DNA from: Ilumatobacter coccineus YM16-304 | GTDB taxonomy: Bacteria; Actinomycetota; Acidimicrobiia; Acidimicrobiales; Ilumatobacteraceae | DNA length: 64,000 nucleotides | Direction: 5' to 3' | NCBI RefSeq assembly: GCF_000348785.1 | Contig: NC_020520.1 | Coordinates: 3,100,001-3,164,000, forward strand | Part shown: positions 16,522-23,757 of the stretch, in pieces | Numbering within the stretch: the first letter of the stretch is position 1 | How the letters are laid out: each line of letters begins with the position of its first letter | Translations under genes and position numbers: made by a program | Notes under the pieces: generated by a model | Database searches by the model: none | What the model saw: the letters and a program-made list of their open reading frames with translations, nothing else | Told to the model about the DNA's origin: nothing

Positions 16522-17442
16522 TCAGCGCTCCGAGATCCACTCGAGGTGCGGCAGCTTCGCCGGGTTGAGCACCGAGCTCACCGTGCGCACCTTGTCGCCG
16601 ACGATGTCCAACGCGACGACGGCGTGCGGCGTCGCCGACCCGTCAGAGATGGCCACACCCGGCTCGCCGTTGACCTCGACCTCGACGATTCGGAGGCCGT
16701 CGCGTGCGAGCCGCGCCGCGAGCCCGACGAGCATCGCGGCGATCGCTCGCGGCGACGAGATGGGCTCGGCCCGCGTCGGCACGACTCCCCCACCGTCGCC
16801 GTACATCATCGCGTCGTCGCTGAGCATGCTCACGAGTGCGTCGACGTCGCCCGACTCGACGACGGCGAAGAATCGACCGGCCAGCTCCCATTTCGCTTCG
16901 GTGGTCGTCTCGAAGCGCGGACGGCGAGCGTGGATCGCCCGGCGGGCCCGACTCGCGATCTGCCGCGCGTTGACCTCCGATCGTCCGATCACTTCAGCGG
17001 CGTCGTGATAGCTGTACCCGAGGACGTCGTGCAGCAGGAACACCGCTCGTTCGGGCGGCGACAGCGATTCGAGCAGCACGAGAAACGCCATCGACAACGA
17101 GTCGGCGAGTTCGGCGCGCTCCTCCGGCCCGTCGCCGCGGTCGGCCACGAGCGGCTCGGGAAGCCACTGGCCCACGTACCGCTCGCGCCGCACCCGCGCC
17201 GACCGCAGGTAGTCGAGTGCGAGCCTCGTGACGATGGTCGTCGAGAACGCCTTGCGAGATCGGATGTCGTCGCCCGCCGCCTCCGAGGTGTGCAGTCGCA
17301 GCAGCGCTTCCTGCGCAAGATCTTCGGAGTCACCCGCGGATCCGGTCATTCGGTAGGCGATCGAGAAGAGCAACGGCCGAAGCGACTCTTCGGTTTCTTC
17401 CTCGACAGCGTGGTCGGGTCGGGCACTCGGAGTTCTGCTCAT
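16522..17442 (-). CDS. sigJ: ECF41-group RNA polymerase sigma factor (SigJ-like)
   Basis: 306 residues. Sigma regions 2 (residues 20-85, with AYRMTGSAGDSEDLAQEALLR) and 4 (about 115-170, with GYSYHDAAEVIGRS) are followed by a SnoaL-like C-terminal domain. The two ECF41 hallmarks are present: GDGGG around residue 217 and NPAKL near the C-terminus. In this group the C-terminal domain replaces a separate anti-sigma factor. An ECF41-type promoter lies directly upstream on its own strand (17452-17478), so autoregulation is likely. The facing target gene encodes an epimerase-like enzyme, a common ECF41 neighbour. Confidence 0.92.
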   Translation of the reverse strand: MSRTPSARPDHAVEEETEESLRPLLFSIAYRMTGSAGDSEDLAQEALLRLHTSEAAGDDIRSRKAFSTTIVTRLALDYLRSARVRRERYVGQWLPEPLVADRGDGPEERAELADSLSMAFLVLLESLSPPERAVFLLHDVLGYSYHDAAEVIGRSEVNARQIASRARRAIHARRPRFETTTEAKWELAGRFFAVVESGDVDALVSMLSDDAMMYGDGGGVVPTRAEPISSPRAIAAMLVGLAARLARDGLRIVEVEVNGEPGVAISDGSATPHAVVALDIVGDKVRTVSSVLNPAKLPHLEWISER

Positions 17443-17451
17443 GGCTCCTCA

Positions 17452-17478
17452 GACGATTGAGCTTGCTCGGACGTGACA
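17452..17478 (-). promoter_or_regulatory. ECF41-type promoter of sigJ
   Basis: Reading leftward: TGTCACG (17478-17472), a 16-nt spacer, then CGTC (17455-17452), ten bases before the sigJ ATG. This matches the TGTCACA-N16-CGTC promoter described for ECF41 sigma factors, with one change in the -35 box. It predicts autoregulation. Confidence 0.75.
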
Positions 17479-17484
17479 GCACGT

Positions 17485-17511
17485 TGTCACACCTCGGCGC
17501 CCCGATTCGTC
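17485..17511 (+). promoter_or_regulatory. ECF41-type promoter of the epimerase gene
   Basis: TGTCACA (17485-17491), a 16-nt spacer and CGTC (17508-17511) match the ECF41 consensus exactly as I know it. It drives the rightward epimerase gene 83 bp further on. Its -35 box lies back to back with the sigJ promoter's -35, six bases apart. Confidence 0.78.
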
Positions 17512-17593
17512 TCAGTTGGTGACAGCGGGCGCAGCGCCCCGACCGAACGGCCACGCAGCCCGCGGTCGTACCCAGTGAGAAAGCAGGAATGCA

Positions 17594-18529
17594 ATGAGAG
17601 TCTTCGTCGCCGGAGGAACCGGCGTGATCGGTTCACCCCTCGTCGAGCGTCTGGTGGCCGGTGGTCACGACGTGGCCGCATCGAGTCGCAGCCGGGGCGG
17701 CGCTCGCACGATCACCGAGCAGGGAGCGAACGGCGTCGTCCTCGACGCGCTCGACGCCGATGCGGTGCGCCGAGCGGTCGTCGAGTTCGGTCCCGACGTC
17801 GTGATGCATCAGTCGACCGCGATCGACTCGATCGATCCGAAGCGCCTCGACGAATGCTTCGCTGCCACCAACGCGCTTCGGACGACCGGCACCGACAACC
17901 TCGTCGCCGCGGCGCGCGCTGCCGGCGCACGTCGCGTCATCGCCCAGAGCTTCACCGGCTGGACCAACCAGCGAGGAGCCGCTCGGGCCCGGACCGAAGA
18001 CGAACCCTTCGATCGCGATCCCGACCCTGCCGCGTCCGAGAGCCTCGCTGCGATCGAGCATCTCGAACGCGTCGTGACCGGCACACCGAGCCTCGACGGC
18101 GTCGTCGTGAGGTACGGCAACCTGTACGGGCCACGGACGTCGTTCGATTCGGGCGGCGACAACCACCGCGCTGTCATCGAGCGACAGTTCCGCATCGTGG
18201 CGGGCGGCCGAGGGGTCTGGTCGTTCGTGCACGTCGACGACGCCGTCGAGGCGACCGTGCTGGCCATGACCGGACCGCCGGGCGTCTACAACGTCGTCGA
18301 TGACGAACCGGCCGCCGTACGCGAGTGGCTGCCCGACTACGCCGCCACCATCGGTGCCAAGCCGCCGCGAAAGGCACCCGGCTGGATCGCGAAACGGATG
18401 ATCGGCAGCCACGGGCTGCGGCTCATGACCGACATCAGCGGATCGTCGAACGAGCGGGCCAAGGCGCAGCTCGGCTGGAGTCTCGAGCATCCCACCTGGC
18501 GCGGCCACCTCGGCCCTCGCTCGGTCTGA
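17594..18529 (+). CDS. NAD-dependent epimerase/dehydratase family protein
   Basis: 311 residues with the extended-SDR Rossmann start VFVAGGTGVIGSPL (GxxGxxG) and VVVRYGNLYGPRT after the substrate region. The canonical YxxxK is not obvious: the middle segment reads AQSFTGWTNQRG, so it may be an atypical SDR of the kind often found beside ECF41 sigma factors. Substrate unknown. It lies divergent from sigJ under a perfect ECF41-type promoter, so it should be the main SigJ target. Translation starts at the ATG at 17594 after AAGCAGGAA. It is followed after 16 bp by a RidA gene that may share the transcript. Confidence 0.85.
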   Translation: MRVFVAGGTGVIGSPLVERLVAGGHDVAASSRSRGGARTITEQGANGVVLDALDADAVRRAVVEFGPDVVMHQSTAIDSIDPKRLDECFAATNALRTTGTDNLVAAARAAGARRVIAQSFTGWTNQRGAARARTEDEPFDRDPDPAASESLAAIEHLERVVTGTPSLDGVVVRYGNLYGPRTSFDSGGDNHRAVIERQFRIVAGGRGVWSFVHVDDAVEATVLAMTGPPGVYNVVDDEPAAVREWLPDYAATIGAKPPRKAPGWIAKRMIGSHGLRLMTDISGSSNERAKAQLGWSLEHPTWRGHLGPRSV

Positions 18530-18545
18530 GACGACGGGAGTCACC

Positions 18546-18965
18546 GTGCAGCGAACACGCCGACAGATCAGCCAGGGCAGCACCTTCGAGCGCGACATCG
18601 GCTACTCGCGAGCGATCGTCGCCGACCGCTGGGTCTTCATCAGCGGCACAACCGGTTTCGACTACAGGACGATGACGATCGCTCCCGGCATCGTCGAACA
18701 GGTCACGCAGACACTCGCCAATCTCGATGCAGCCCTCATCGACGCCGGCGGAACGGCGGCCGACGTGGTCCGCGTCAACTACCACCTGCCGGATCCTGAC
18801 GACTTCGAACCGTGCTGGCCATCGCTCCGGGAGTACTTCCACGAGTCGCGTCCCGCCGCCACCATGCTCGTCACCGGGCTGGCGGACCCGCGCATGAGGA
18901 TCGAGATCGAAGCGACCGCTCTGCTCCCCGACAGCGGCCCGAGCGATCAGCCGAAACCGTCGTAG
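18546..18965 (+). CDS. RidA/YjgF family protein
   Basis: 139 residues. The YjgF core is visible in GYSRAIVADRWVFISGTTG, ANLDAALIDAGGTAADVVRVNYHLPD and the closing RMRIEIEATALL, which holds the Arg and Glu that bind carboxylates in the family. RidA enzymes deaminate reactive enamine/imine intermediates; subgroup members have other roles. The start is GTG at 18546, just after the epimerase gene, suggesting an operon under SigJ. Its 3' end overlaps the converging SDR gene by 19 bp. Confidence 0.85.
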   Translation: MQRTRRQISQGSTFERDIGYSRAIVADRWVFISGTTGFDYRTMTIAPGIVEQVTQTLANLDAALIDAGGTAADVVRVNYHLPDPDDFEPCWPSLREYFHESRPAATMLVTGLADPRMRIEIEATALLPDSGPSDQPKPS

Positions 18966-19795
18966 GCCGGCGGGTTCGTCTGGGAGACGATGCGCTCGGC
19001 CCGTTCCAACACGCTCGGCTTGGTCTCGGGGTGTGTGAGGATCCAGAACTGCTCGTCGACCACCGCGTCGTGCACCGCCTCGGCAACCACGTCGGTCGGC
19101 AGGCCGTTCGCCACCAGTTGTTTGATCGGGCTGGCGAGCGGCTCGGGTTCGCGGATGGCGTGGTCGCCGGGCCGCACGTCGGCAGGCAGGTTGCGACGGC
19201 TGTCGGCGATGCCGGTCTGCACGAAGGCCGGGCACAGCACCGACACGCCGACCGACGTCTTCATCATGAACATCTCCTGCAGCATCGTCTCCGACAGGGC
19301 GACGACGCCGTACTTCGAGATGTTGTACGGACCCATCAGCGGCGCCGACGCCAGCCCCGCCATCGACGCCGTGTTCACGATGTGTGCCGACTCGCCGTGG
19401 GCGATCATGTCGGGGAGGAACACCTTGCACCCGTAGATCACCCCCCAGAGGTTGACGTCGATCGTCCACTTCCAGAGGTCGAGGTCGTCTTCGGCCGCCA
19501 CGAGGCCGCCGCTGCCGACACCTGCGTTGTTGCAGAGAAGGTGCACCTTGCCGAAGGTCGCCTTGGCGTGCTCGTTCAGTGCCCGGATCTGGTCGAGGTC
19601 ACGAACGTCGACCACGAACGACGTCACCTCGTGACCCCGACTGGCGAAGTCGGCGGTGACCGTGTCGAGCGGGCCTGCGTCGACGTCGGCGAGCACGAGC
19701 TTCATTCCCGCCGAGCCGAAGCGTTCGGCGAGCGCGAGTCCGATTCCGCTCGCTGCTCCGGTGATGACCGCGGTCTTGCCGTCGAGTTCCTGCAT
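18947..19795 (-). CDS. Short-chain dehydrogenase/reductase
   Basis: 282 residues. Classical SDR motifs are TGAASGIG (residues 12-19, cofactor), NNAG (residues 90-93) and YNISK as the active-site Tyr/Lys, with a Ser about 13 residues before it. The Asp at the end of the second strand (LVLADVD) favours NAD(H). Substrate unknown. The C-terminal WILTHPETKPSVLERAERI resembles uncharacterised actinobacterial SDRs. It overlaps RidA tail to tail and is preceded by the 46-bp repeat cluster. Confidence 0.88.
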   Translation of the reverse strand: MQELDGKTAVITGAASGIGLALAERFGSAGMKLVLADVDAGPLDTVTADFASRGHEVTSFVVDVRDLDQIRALNEHAKATFGKVHLLCNNAGVGSGGLVAAEDDLDLWKWTIDVNLWGVIYGCKVFLPDMIAHGESAHIVNTASMAGLASAPLMGPYNISKYGVVALSETMLQEMFMMKTSVGVSVLCPAFVQTGIADSRRNLPADVRPGDHAIREPEPLASPIKQLVANGLPTDVVAEAVHDAVVDEQFWILTHPETKPSVLERAERIVSQTNPPAYDGFG

Positions 19796-19839
19796 CAGAG
19801 CAGTCTCGCGGCCACCGCCAGGCCCCGACGAAACCGATG

Positions 19840-20080
19840 AAGTTGATTACGTCGCTCCCGGAGCCGCGTCACCAAGTCGCCGACCAAGTTGATTACATCG
19901 CTCCCGGAGCCGCGTCACCAGGTTGGAGACCTGGAGACTCTGCCGAGCGTGAGTCCGCACCGCTCCGAGAGCTGCGTCACCAGGGACGATCCGCAAAGTT
20001 GACGACATCGCTCCGGGAGCCGCGTCACCAGGTCGGCGGTGAAGTTGATTACATCGCTCCGGGAGCCGCGTCACCAAGTT
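19840..20080. repeat. 46-bp hairpin repeat cluster
   Basis: Clear units begin at 19840, 19886, 19996 and 20042 (spacing 46 within each pair), with a degenerate copy around 19948-19986. Each unit starts AAGTTGATTACATCGCTCC and continues GGGAGCCGCGTCACCAAG, forming an imperfect palindrome centred on CTCCCGGAG. The cluster fills the 306-bp gap between the SDR and bicupin genes, which contains no gene. Related single copies lie at 21188-21223 and 36680-36718. Confidence 0.85.
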
Positions 20081-20101
20081 GGCGTCGGGTGGCGTCGTGG
20101 C

Positions 20102-21181
20102 TCAGGCGGGGCGAATGGCGTCGGCCGGCAGGGTGACCACGAGGAGTTCGTGATCGGGCGACGCCGCGGTGTGCTGCCAGACCGATCCCGGCGGCAACGC
20201 GACCGAGGCACGCTCGGCCACCTCGACCGGTCCGTGGCCGTCGACGGCCAGCGTGCCGGTGCCACGCACCCCCACCATCAGTGCGAACTCGCCGGCGTTC
20301 GTCAGCGCTGCGTCGGCCAACTGGCCGTCACCGTCGGGCGACACCACGATCGCCGACGCTTCGCCGTCGGTCGCCGCGTCGATGCCGGTGTCGCGCCACC
20401 GCAGCCCACCGACCAGCCACGGGCTGACCGGCGCATCCGCTGCCACGTGACGAACGAAGCGTTGGCCGCCGAAGTCTCGATCGGGAGCGATGATCGATGT
20501 CGGCAGCTCGAGTTCGTGATCGGCGAGCGTGTCGTGTTCGGCCGGACAACCGATCTCGATCACTTCGAGACCAGGCGAGCTCCGCAACACTCGGTGGCGG
20601 ATCTCGGGCGGCTGCAACACGCAGTCACCGGCCTGCATCCGAAACGGGTCGCCTTGGTCCTCGTAGACCACATCGACCCAACCGGCCGCCACGAAGATCA
20701 TCTGGAAACGGATGCGGTGGAAGTGGACCCAGTCGGCCACGTCGCCACCCTCGTCGATGCGGATGTGACTGGCGATGAACCGCCCACCCCAGCGATCGGG
20801 CAGAAGGTCGCGGTACTCCATCCCGGCGCGTCCGATGCCGAACCCACCCGACGACCCGCCGGTCACGGTGAGCGACGGCACCGAGTCGGGCATGATCATC
20901 TCGTCGCTGGGCGGCTGCACGGTCACCGTCGACCCGCCCGGAGCCTCGCCGATCACGCCCGGCGTCAGATCATCCGCCTGCTGTTCGATCACGACATGGG
21001 CCGGCGCGTCGACGTCACTGCGTTCGAGCGAGATCGTGACGCCGTGGCGGGAGACGACGAAGCGACGGGGATCGTCGGCAGGGTTGACCAGATCGACGCG
21101 AAACCCGGCGTCGTCGACGAACCATCGGAGGTTCGCCTCGAGATCGACGCACCGTACGACCGTCCAACCGCTCTGTCCCAC
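20102..21181 (-). CDS. Bicupin (two-cupin-domain) protein, unknown substrate
   Basis: 359 residues. One cupin is seen around WVHFHRIRFQMIFVAAGWVDVVYED (residues 165-235), and a second in the C-terminal third ending VALPPGSVWQHTAASPDHELLVV. The N-terminal 60 residues (VDLEANLRWFVDDAGF) may be an extra small domain. The family includes dioxygenases and sugar-binding proteins; the substrate is unknown. The GTG at 21181 was chosen because TAACCT lies seven bases upstream as a leaderless -10. The upstream extension to 21253 would translate the repeat at 21188-21223 and is unlikely. It is followed downstream by the repeat cluster. Confidence 0.7.
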   Translation of the reverse strand: MGQSGWTVVRCVDLEANLRWFVDDAGFRVDLVNPADDPRRFVVSRHGVTISLERSDVDAPAHVVIEQQADDLTPGVIGEAPGGSTVTVQPPSDEMIMPDSVPSLTVTGGSSGGFGIGRAGMEYRDLLPDRWGGRFIASHIRIDEGGDVADWVHFHRIRFQMIFVAAGWVDVVYEDQGDPFRMQAGDCVLQPPEIRHRVLRSSPGLEVIEIGCPAEHDTLADHELELPTSIIAPDRDFGGQRFVRHVAADAPVSPWLVGGLRWRDTGIDAATDGEASAIVVSPDGDGQLADAALTNAGEFALMVGVRGTGTLAVDGHGPVEVAERASVALPPGSVWQHTAASPDHELLVVTLPADAIRPA

Positions 21182-21187
21182 GAAAAG

Positions 21188-21223
21188 AAGGTTACGCGGC
21201 TCCCGGAGCGATGTAACCAGGTT
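21188..21223. repeat. Single copy of the 46-bp family palindrome
   Basis: GGTTACGCGGCTCC and GGAGCGATGTAACC form an imperfect palindrome with the family centre CTCCCGGAG. It sits between rskA and the bicupin gene. The probable -10 box of the bicupin gene (TAACCT, reading leftward at 21194-21189) lies inside it. Confidence 0.75.
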
Positions 21224-21252
21224 GCGGGGCGCGACCGGGCGGGCGGCAGGCA

Positions 21253-21966
21253 CTACGCGGTGGCGAGGATGGGTTCGGTGGGTGTGGTGACCGCACCGAT
21301 GGGCTCGGCGGTGATGCCGAGCACGGCGTCGGACGGGTCGATGCCGTCGAACCTGGCGCTCACCCCACCCGACGTGTCGGGGCGGAACTCCGCAGCCGGT
21401 GTCGCTTCACCGTCACGGATCAGCCACAGGACGTACGTCTGTGCGTCGTCGAGCGACGGAACGCCGTTGCCGTCGAGCACGATCGCATCCTCGGACGGCG
21501 AGTAGACCAACCGGAGTTCGGCGTCGGCCATCCCGACGAAGTCACGCTCCACCGCATCGGGGGCGTCGGCCACCAGTGCGAACTCGTCGCCGGACGAATC
21601 GTCGCCGCCGGTGAGCACCACCGCACCTCCCACCACCAGGACGACGGCAGCAGCAGCCGACAGGATCGGGAGCAGACGGCGGCTTCGACGCTCTCGACGC
21701 TCCTCGATCGACACGACCGCAGCCGGCGCCTCGGCGGGCGCGACCTGCGCGACGTCGCCGATGGCTTCGAGCACGGAGGCCCGCAGCGATGCGGGAGCGT
21801 CGATCGGCGTCGCTGACATGAGCTGCGCAGCGGTGTCCAACTCGGCGGCGAGTTCGGCCGCGACCGCCGGATCGGCGGCAGCGAGCCCGTCGAGTTCGAG
21901 TCGCTCCTCGGCCGTCAGTTCGCCCAGTGCAGCGAGCACGATCAGATCTTCAGCCCGCTCGTTCAT
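21253..21966 (-). CDS. rskA: Anti-sigma-K factor RskA-like
   Basis: 237 residues. The N-terminal anti-sigma domain (residues 1-75, ELTAEERLELDGL) is followed by a single membrane helix around residues 98-118 (LLPILSAAAAVVLVVGG) and an extracytoplasmic C-terminal domain (about 140-235) with the RskA-type segment TYVLWLIRDGEATPAAEF. It sequesters the sigma factor encoded just upstream; the ATG overlaps the sigK stop by four bases. Length matches the mycobacterial protein. Release probably follows regulated proteolysis. Confidence 0.9.
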   Translation of the reverse strand: MNERAEDLIVLAALGELTAEERLELDGLAAADPAVAAELAAELDTAAQLMSATPIDAPASLRASVLEAIGDVAQVAPAEAPAAVVSIEERRERRSRRLLPILSAAAAVVLVVGGAVVLTGGDDSSGDEFALVADAPDAVERDFVGMADAELRLVYSPSEDAIVLDGNGVPSLDDAQTYVLWLIRDGEATPAAEFRPDTSGGVSARFDGIDPSDAVLGITAEPIGAVTTPTEPILATA

Positions 21967-22520
21967 GTTTCACTCCCGAGTTGCCCACGTAGTTTCCTGA
22001 GCCCACCCCGGACCCGTCCCTTGACCGTGCCGAGCGGCAAACCGAGCCGATCGGCGATGTCGGTGTGTGCGATGCCGTCGATGAACGACAGTTCGATCAC
22101 CTCGCGTTGATCGTCGGGAAGCGTCGCCACGGCGGCCCGCACGCGCGTGACCTCCATCGACGACACGACCTCGTCGGCTGGTCCGTCGTCGGGCGTCACC
22201 CGCTGTTCGCCGAGTTCGTCGATCCGGTTGCGCTGCGACTGCTCGCGGCGGACCCGGTCGACGGCGCGGCGCCGCGCGATGGTGATCGCCCACGCGGTGA
22301 CGTTGCCCCGTTGAGCGTCGAAGCGGGCGGCCGTCCGCCACAGTTCGACGAACACCTCCTGGGCCACCTCCTCGGACATGGCGGGATCGCGGAGCACTCG
22401 CGAGATCGCTCCGAGCACCCGGGCCGAGAGCAGGTCGTAGAACACCGCGAAGGCGGCCTGATCGCCTTGTTGGACCCGAACGAAAGCGTCGTCCACGGTT
22501 CGGGTCAGCGGGGCAGTCAC
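21963..22520 (-). CDS. sigK: ECF sigma factor SigK-like
   Basis: 185 residues. Region 2 includes EVAQEVFVELWRTAARFD and WAITIARRRAVDRVRR; region 4 includes LPDDQREVIELSFIDG and GLPLGTVKGRVRGGL. The GTG at 22520 gives the length usual for SigK; the longer frame reads through upstream intergenic DNA. Translationally coupled to rskA, it forms the classical sigma/anti-sigma pair. Such pairs usually autoregulate, but I could not confirm a promoter by eye. Confidence 0.9.
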   Translation of the reverse strand: MTAPLTRTVDDAFVRVQQGDQAAFAVFYDLLSARVLGAISRVLRDPAMSEEVAQEVFVELWRTAARFDAQRGNVTAWAITIARRRAVDRVRREQSQRNRIDELGEQRVTPDDGPADEVVSSMEVTRVRAAVATLPDDQREVIELSFIDGIAHTDIADRLGLPLGTVKGRVRGGLRKLRGQLGSET

Positions 22521-22597
22521 AACGACCCCATTCTGCCGAGCCGGAGCGACAAAAGAAAGCAGCGTCGTCGCGACAGTTCCATGTGTCGCGACGACGC

Positions 22598-23122
22598 TCA
22601 TGATCCCTGACCGATGAAGTCCTCGAACGTGAGGAAGTCGAGGGCATGAATCGCGAGCGACCCACCCGGAACTTCTCGACCGAGGAGCCGGAGCGGCGCC
22701 CGCCAGTCGACCGACCCGTCGGCGAGCACGTGGCCGATCTCGAAGTGCATCGAGTGATCGCGCAGCATCGCTTCCACACGGAAACCGACCGTCTCGCCGT
22801 CGATGGTCGAGATCATCACGACCTCCGCATCGATCGACACCCGAACGTGGGTGAACAGATCGACGACCGGGATGTCCCGCTTGGCGATGTCGGAGAGCCG
22901 TGGACCCGCGGCGAGCGATCGCAGCTCGGCGAAGCCGATGCGGCCCGGTCGATCGACCAGCCCGGAGACGTCGATACCGACGAGCGAGCCGAGCAACGCG
23001 GCGAGGTCCATCGAACGCCCACCTTCGGGGGCTTCGGCACACTGCTCGTAGTAGCCCGCCGGACGCCCGCGGCCCGAGCGCACTCGCGTCGCCCGGTGTC
23101 GAGTTGTCTGTTCGTCGTTCAC
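22598..23122 (-). CDS. Hypothetical protein
   Basis: 174 residues from a GTG at 23122, or 137 from the ATG at 23011 (MDLAALLGSLVG), which has a better purine-rich upstream site. I do not recognise a family. The conserved-looking core IPVVDLFTHVRVSIDAEVVMISTIDGETVGFRVEAMLRD (described in parts: beta-rich, then DGSVDWRAPLRLLG and LAIHALDFLTFEDF) suggests a soluble alpha/beta fold. There is no signal peptide or membrane helix. It lies 77 bp upstream of sigK in the same direction and diverges from the DUF35 gene. Confidence 0.55.
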   Translation of the reverse strand: MNDEQTTRHRATRVRSGRGRPAGYYEQCAEAPEGGRSMDLAALLGSLVGIDVSGLVDRPGRIGFAELRSLAAGPRLSDIAKRDIPVVDLFTHVRVSIDAEVVMISTIDGETVGFRVEAMLRDHSMHFEIGHVLADGSVDWRAPLRLLGREVPGGSLAIHALDFLTFEDFIGQGS

Positions 23123-23316
23123 GTCGTTGGTTCGTTCGTCGAGTGGCGTTGGATCACGGTGGGCCTCACATTCTTGGAAGTGTCACCGGAGGGACGATCC
23201 GCACCCGTCGCAAGTCGCGAATCACCGTGTGTCGTTCGGCATGCACCCGGCCCAGCGGATGCGAGGTGTGTCACTCGGTTCGCTTCGCGCGGGTCGACTT
23301 TCCTAACGTGCGTTCA

Positions 23317-23757
23317 ATGGCACGCGTACCAGTGGCAGACGGCGTCTTCACGTCCGTCGACGATCCACGACTCATCGGAAGCAAATGCGACAACTGTGGC
23401 AACCACATGTTCCCCACACAGGGCAGCTGCCCCAAGTGTGCGGGCACGTCGACCTCAGACGTCGAACTCGAAACACGAGGTGAACTCTGGACCTGGACGG
23501 TCCAGGGATACCCGCCCAAGGCACCTCCCTACCTCGGCGACGCCGACCCGAAGACGTTCCAGCCCTTCGGCGTCGGATACGTCGAACTGCCCGGACAGGT
23601 CAAGGTCGAGGCGCGCCTCACCGAGGCCGACCCGGAGAAGCTGAAGATCGGCATGCCGATGGAGCTCACCCTCGTCCCCCTCTACACGAACGACGACGGC
23701 GACGAAGTCGTCACCTTCGCCTTCGCACCCATTTCTGAAAACGGAGAACAGTCATGA
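23317..23757 (+). CDS. DUF35 OB-fold/zinc-ribbon protein, partner of the thiolase
   Basis: 146 residues. A rubredoxin-like zinc ribbon (CDNCG at residues 24-28, CPKC at 39-42) is followed by an OB-fold with WTWTVQGYPPKAPP and FGVGYVELPGQVKVEARL. DUF35 proteins pair with thiolase-fold partners; in the ChsH2-Ltp2 aldolase such a pair cleaves steroid side-chain CoA esters. The ATG at 23317 has TAACGT seven bases upstream, a leaderless -10. The stop overlaps the thiolase start by four bases, implying a fixed stoichiometric complex. Confidence 0.88.
   Translation: MARVPVADGVFTSVDDPRLIGSKCDNCGNHMFPTQGSCPKCAGTSTSDVELETRGELWTWTVQGYPPKAPPYLGDADPKTFQPFGVGYVELPGQVKVEARLTEADPEKLKIGMPMELTLVPLYTNDDGDEVVTFAFAPISENGEQS

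Noticed and set aside
21182-21253. Upstream start for the bicupin gene
   Set aside because: It would translate the dispersed palindrome; GTG 21181 has a leaderless -10 at the right distance.
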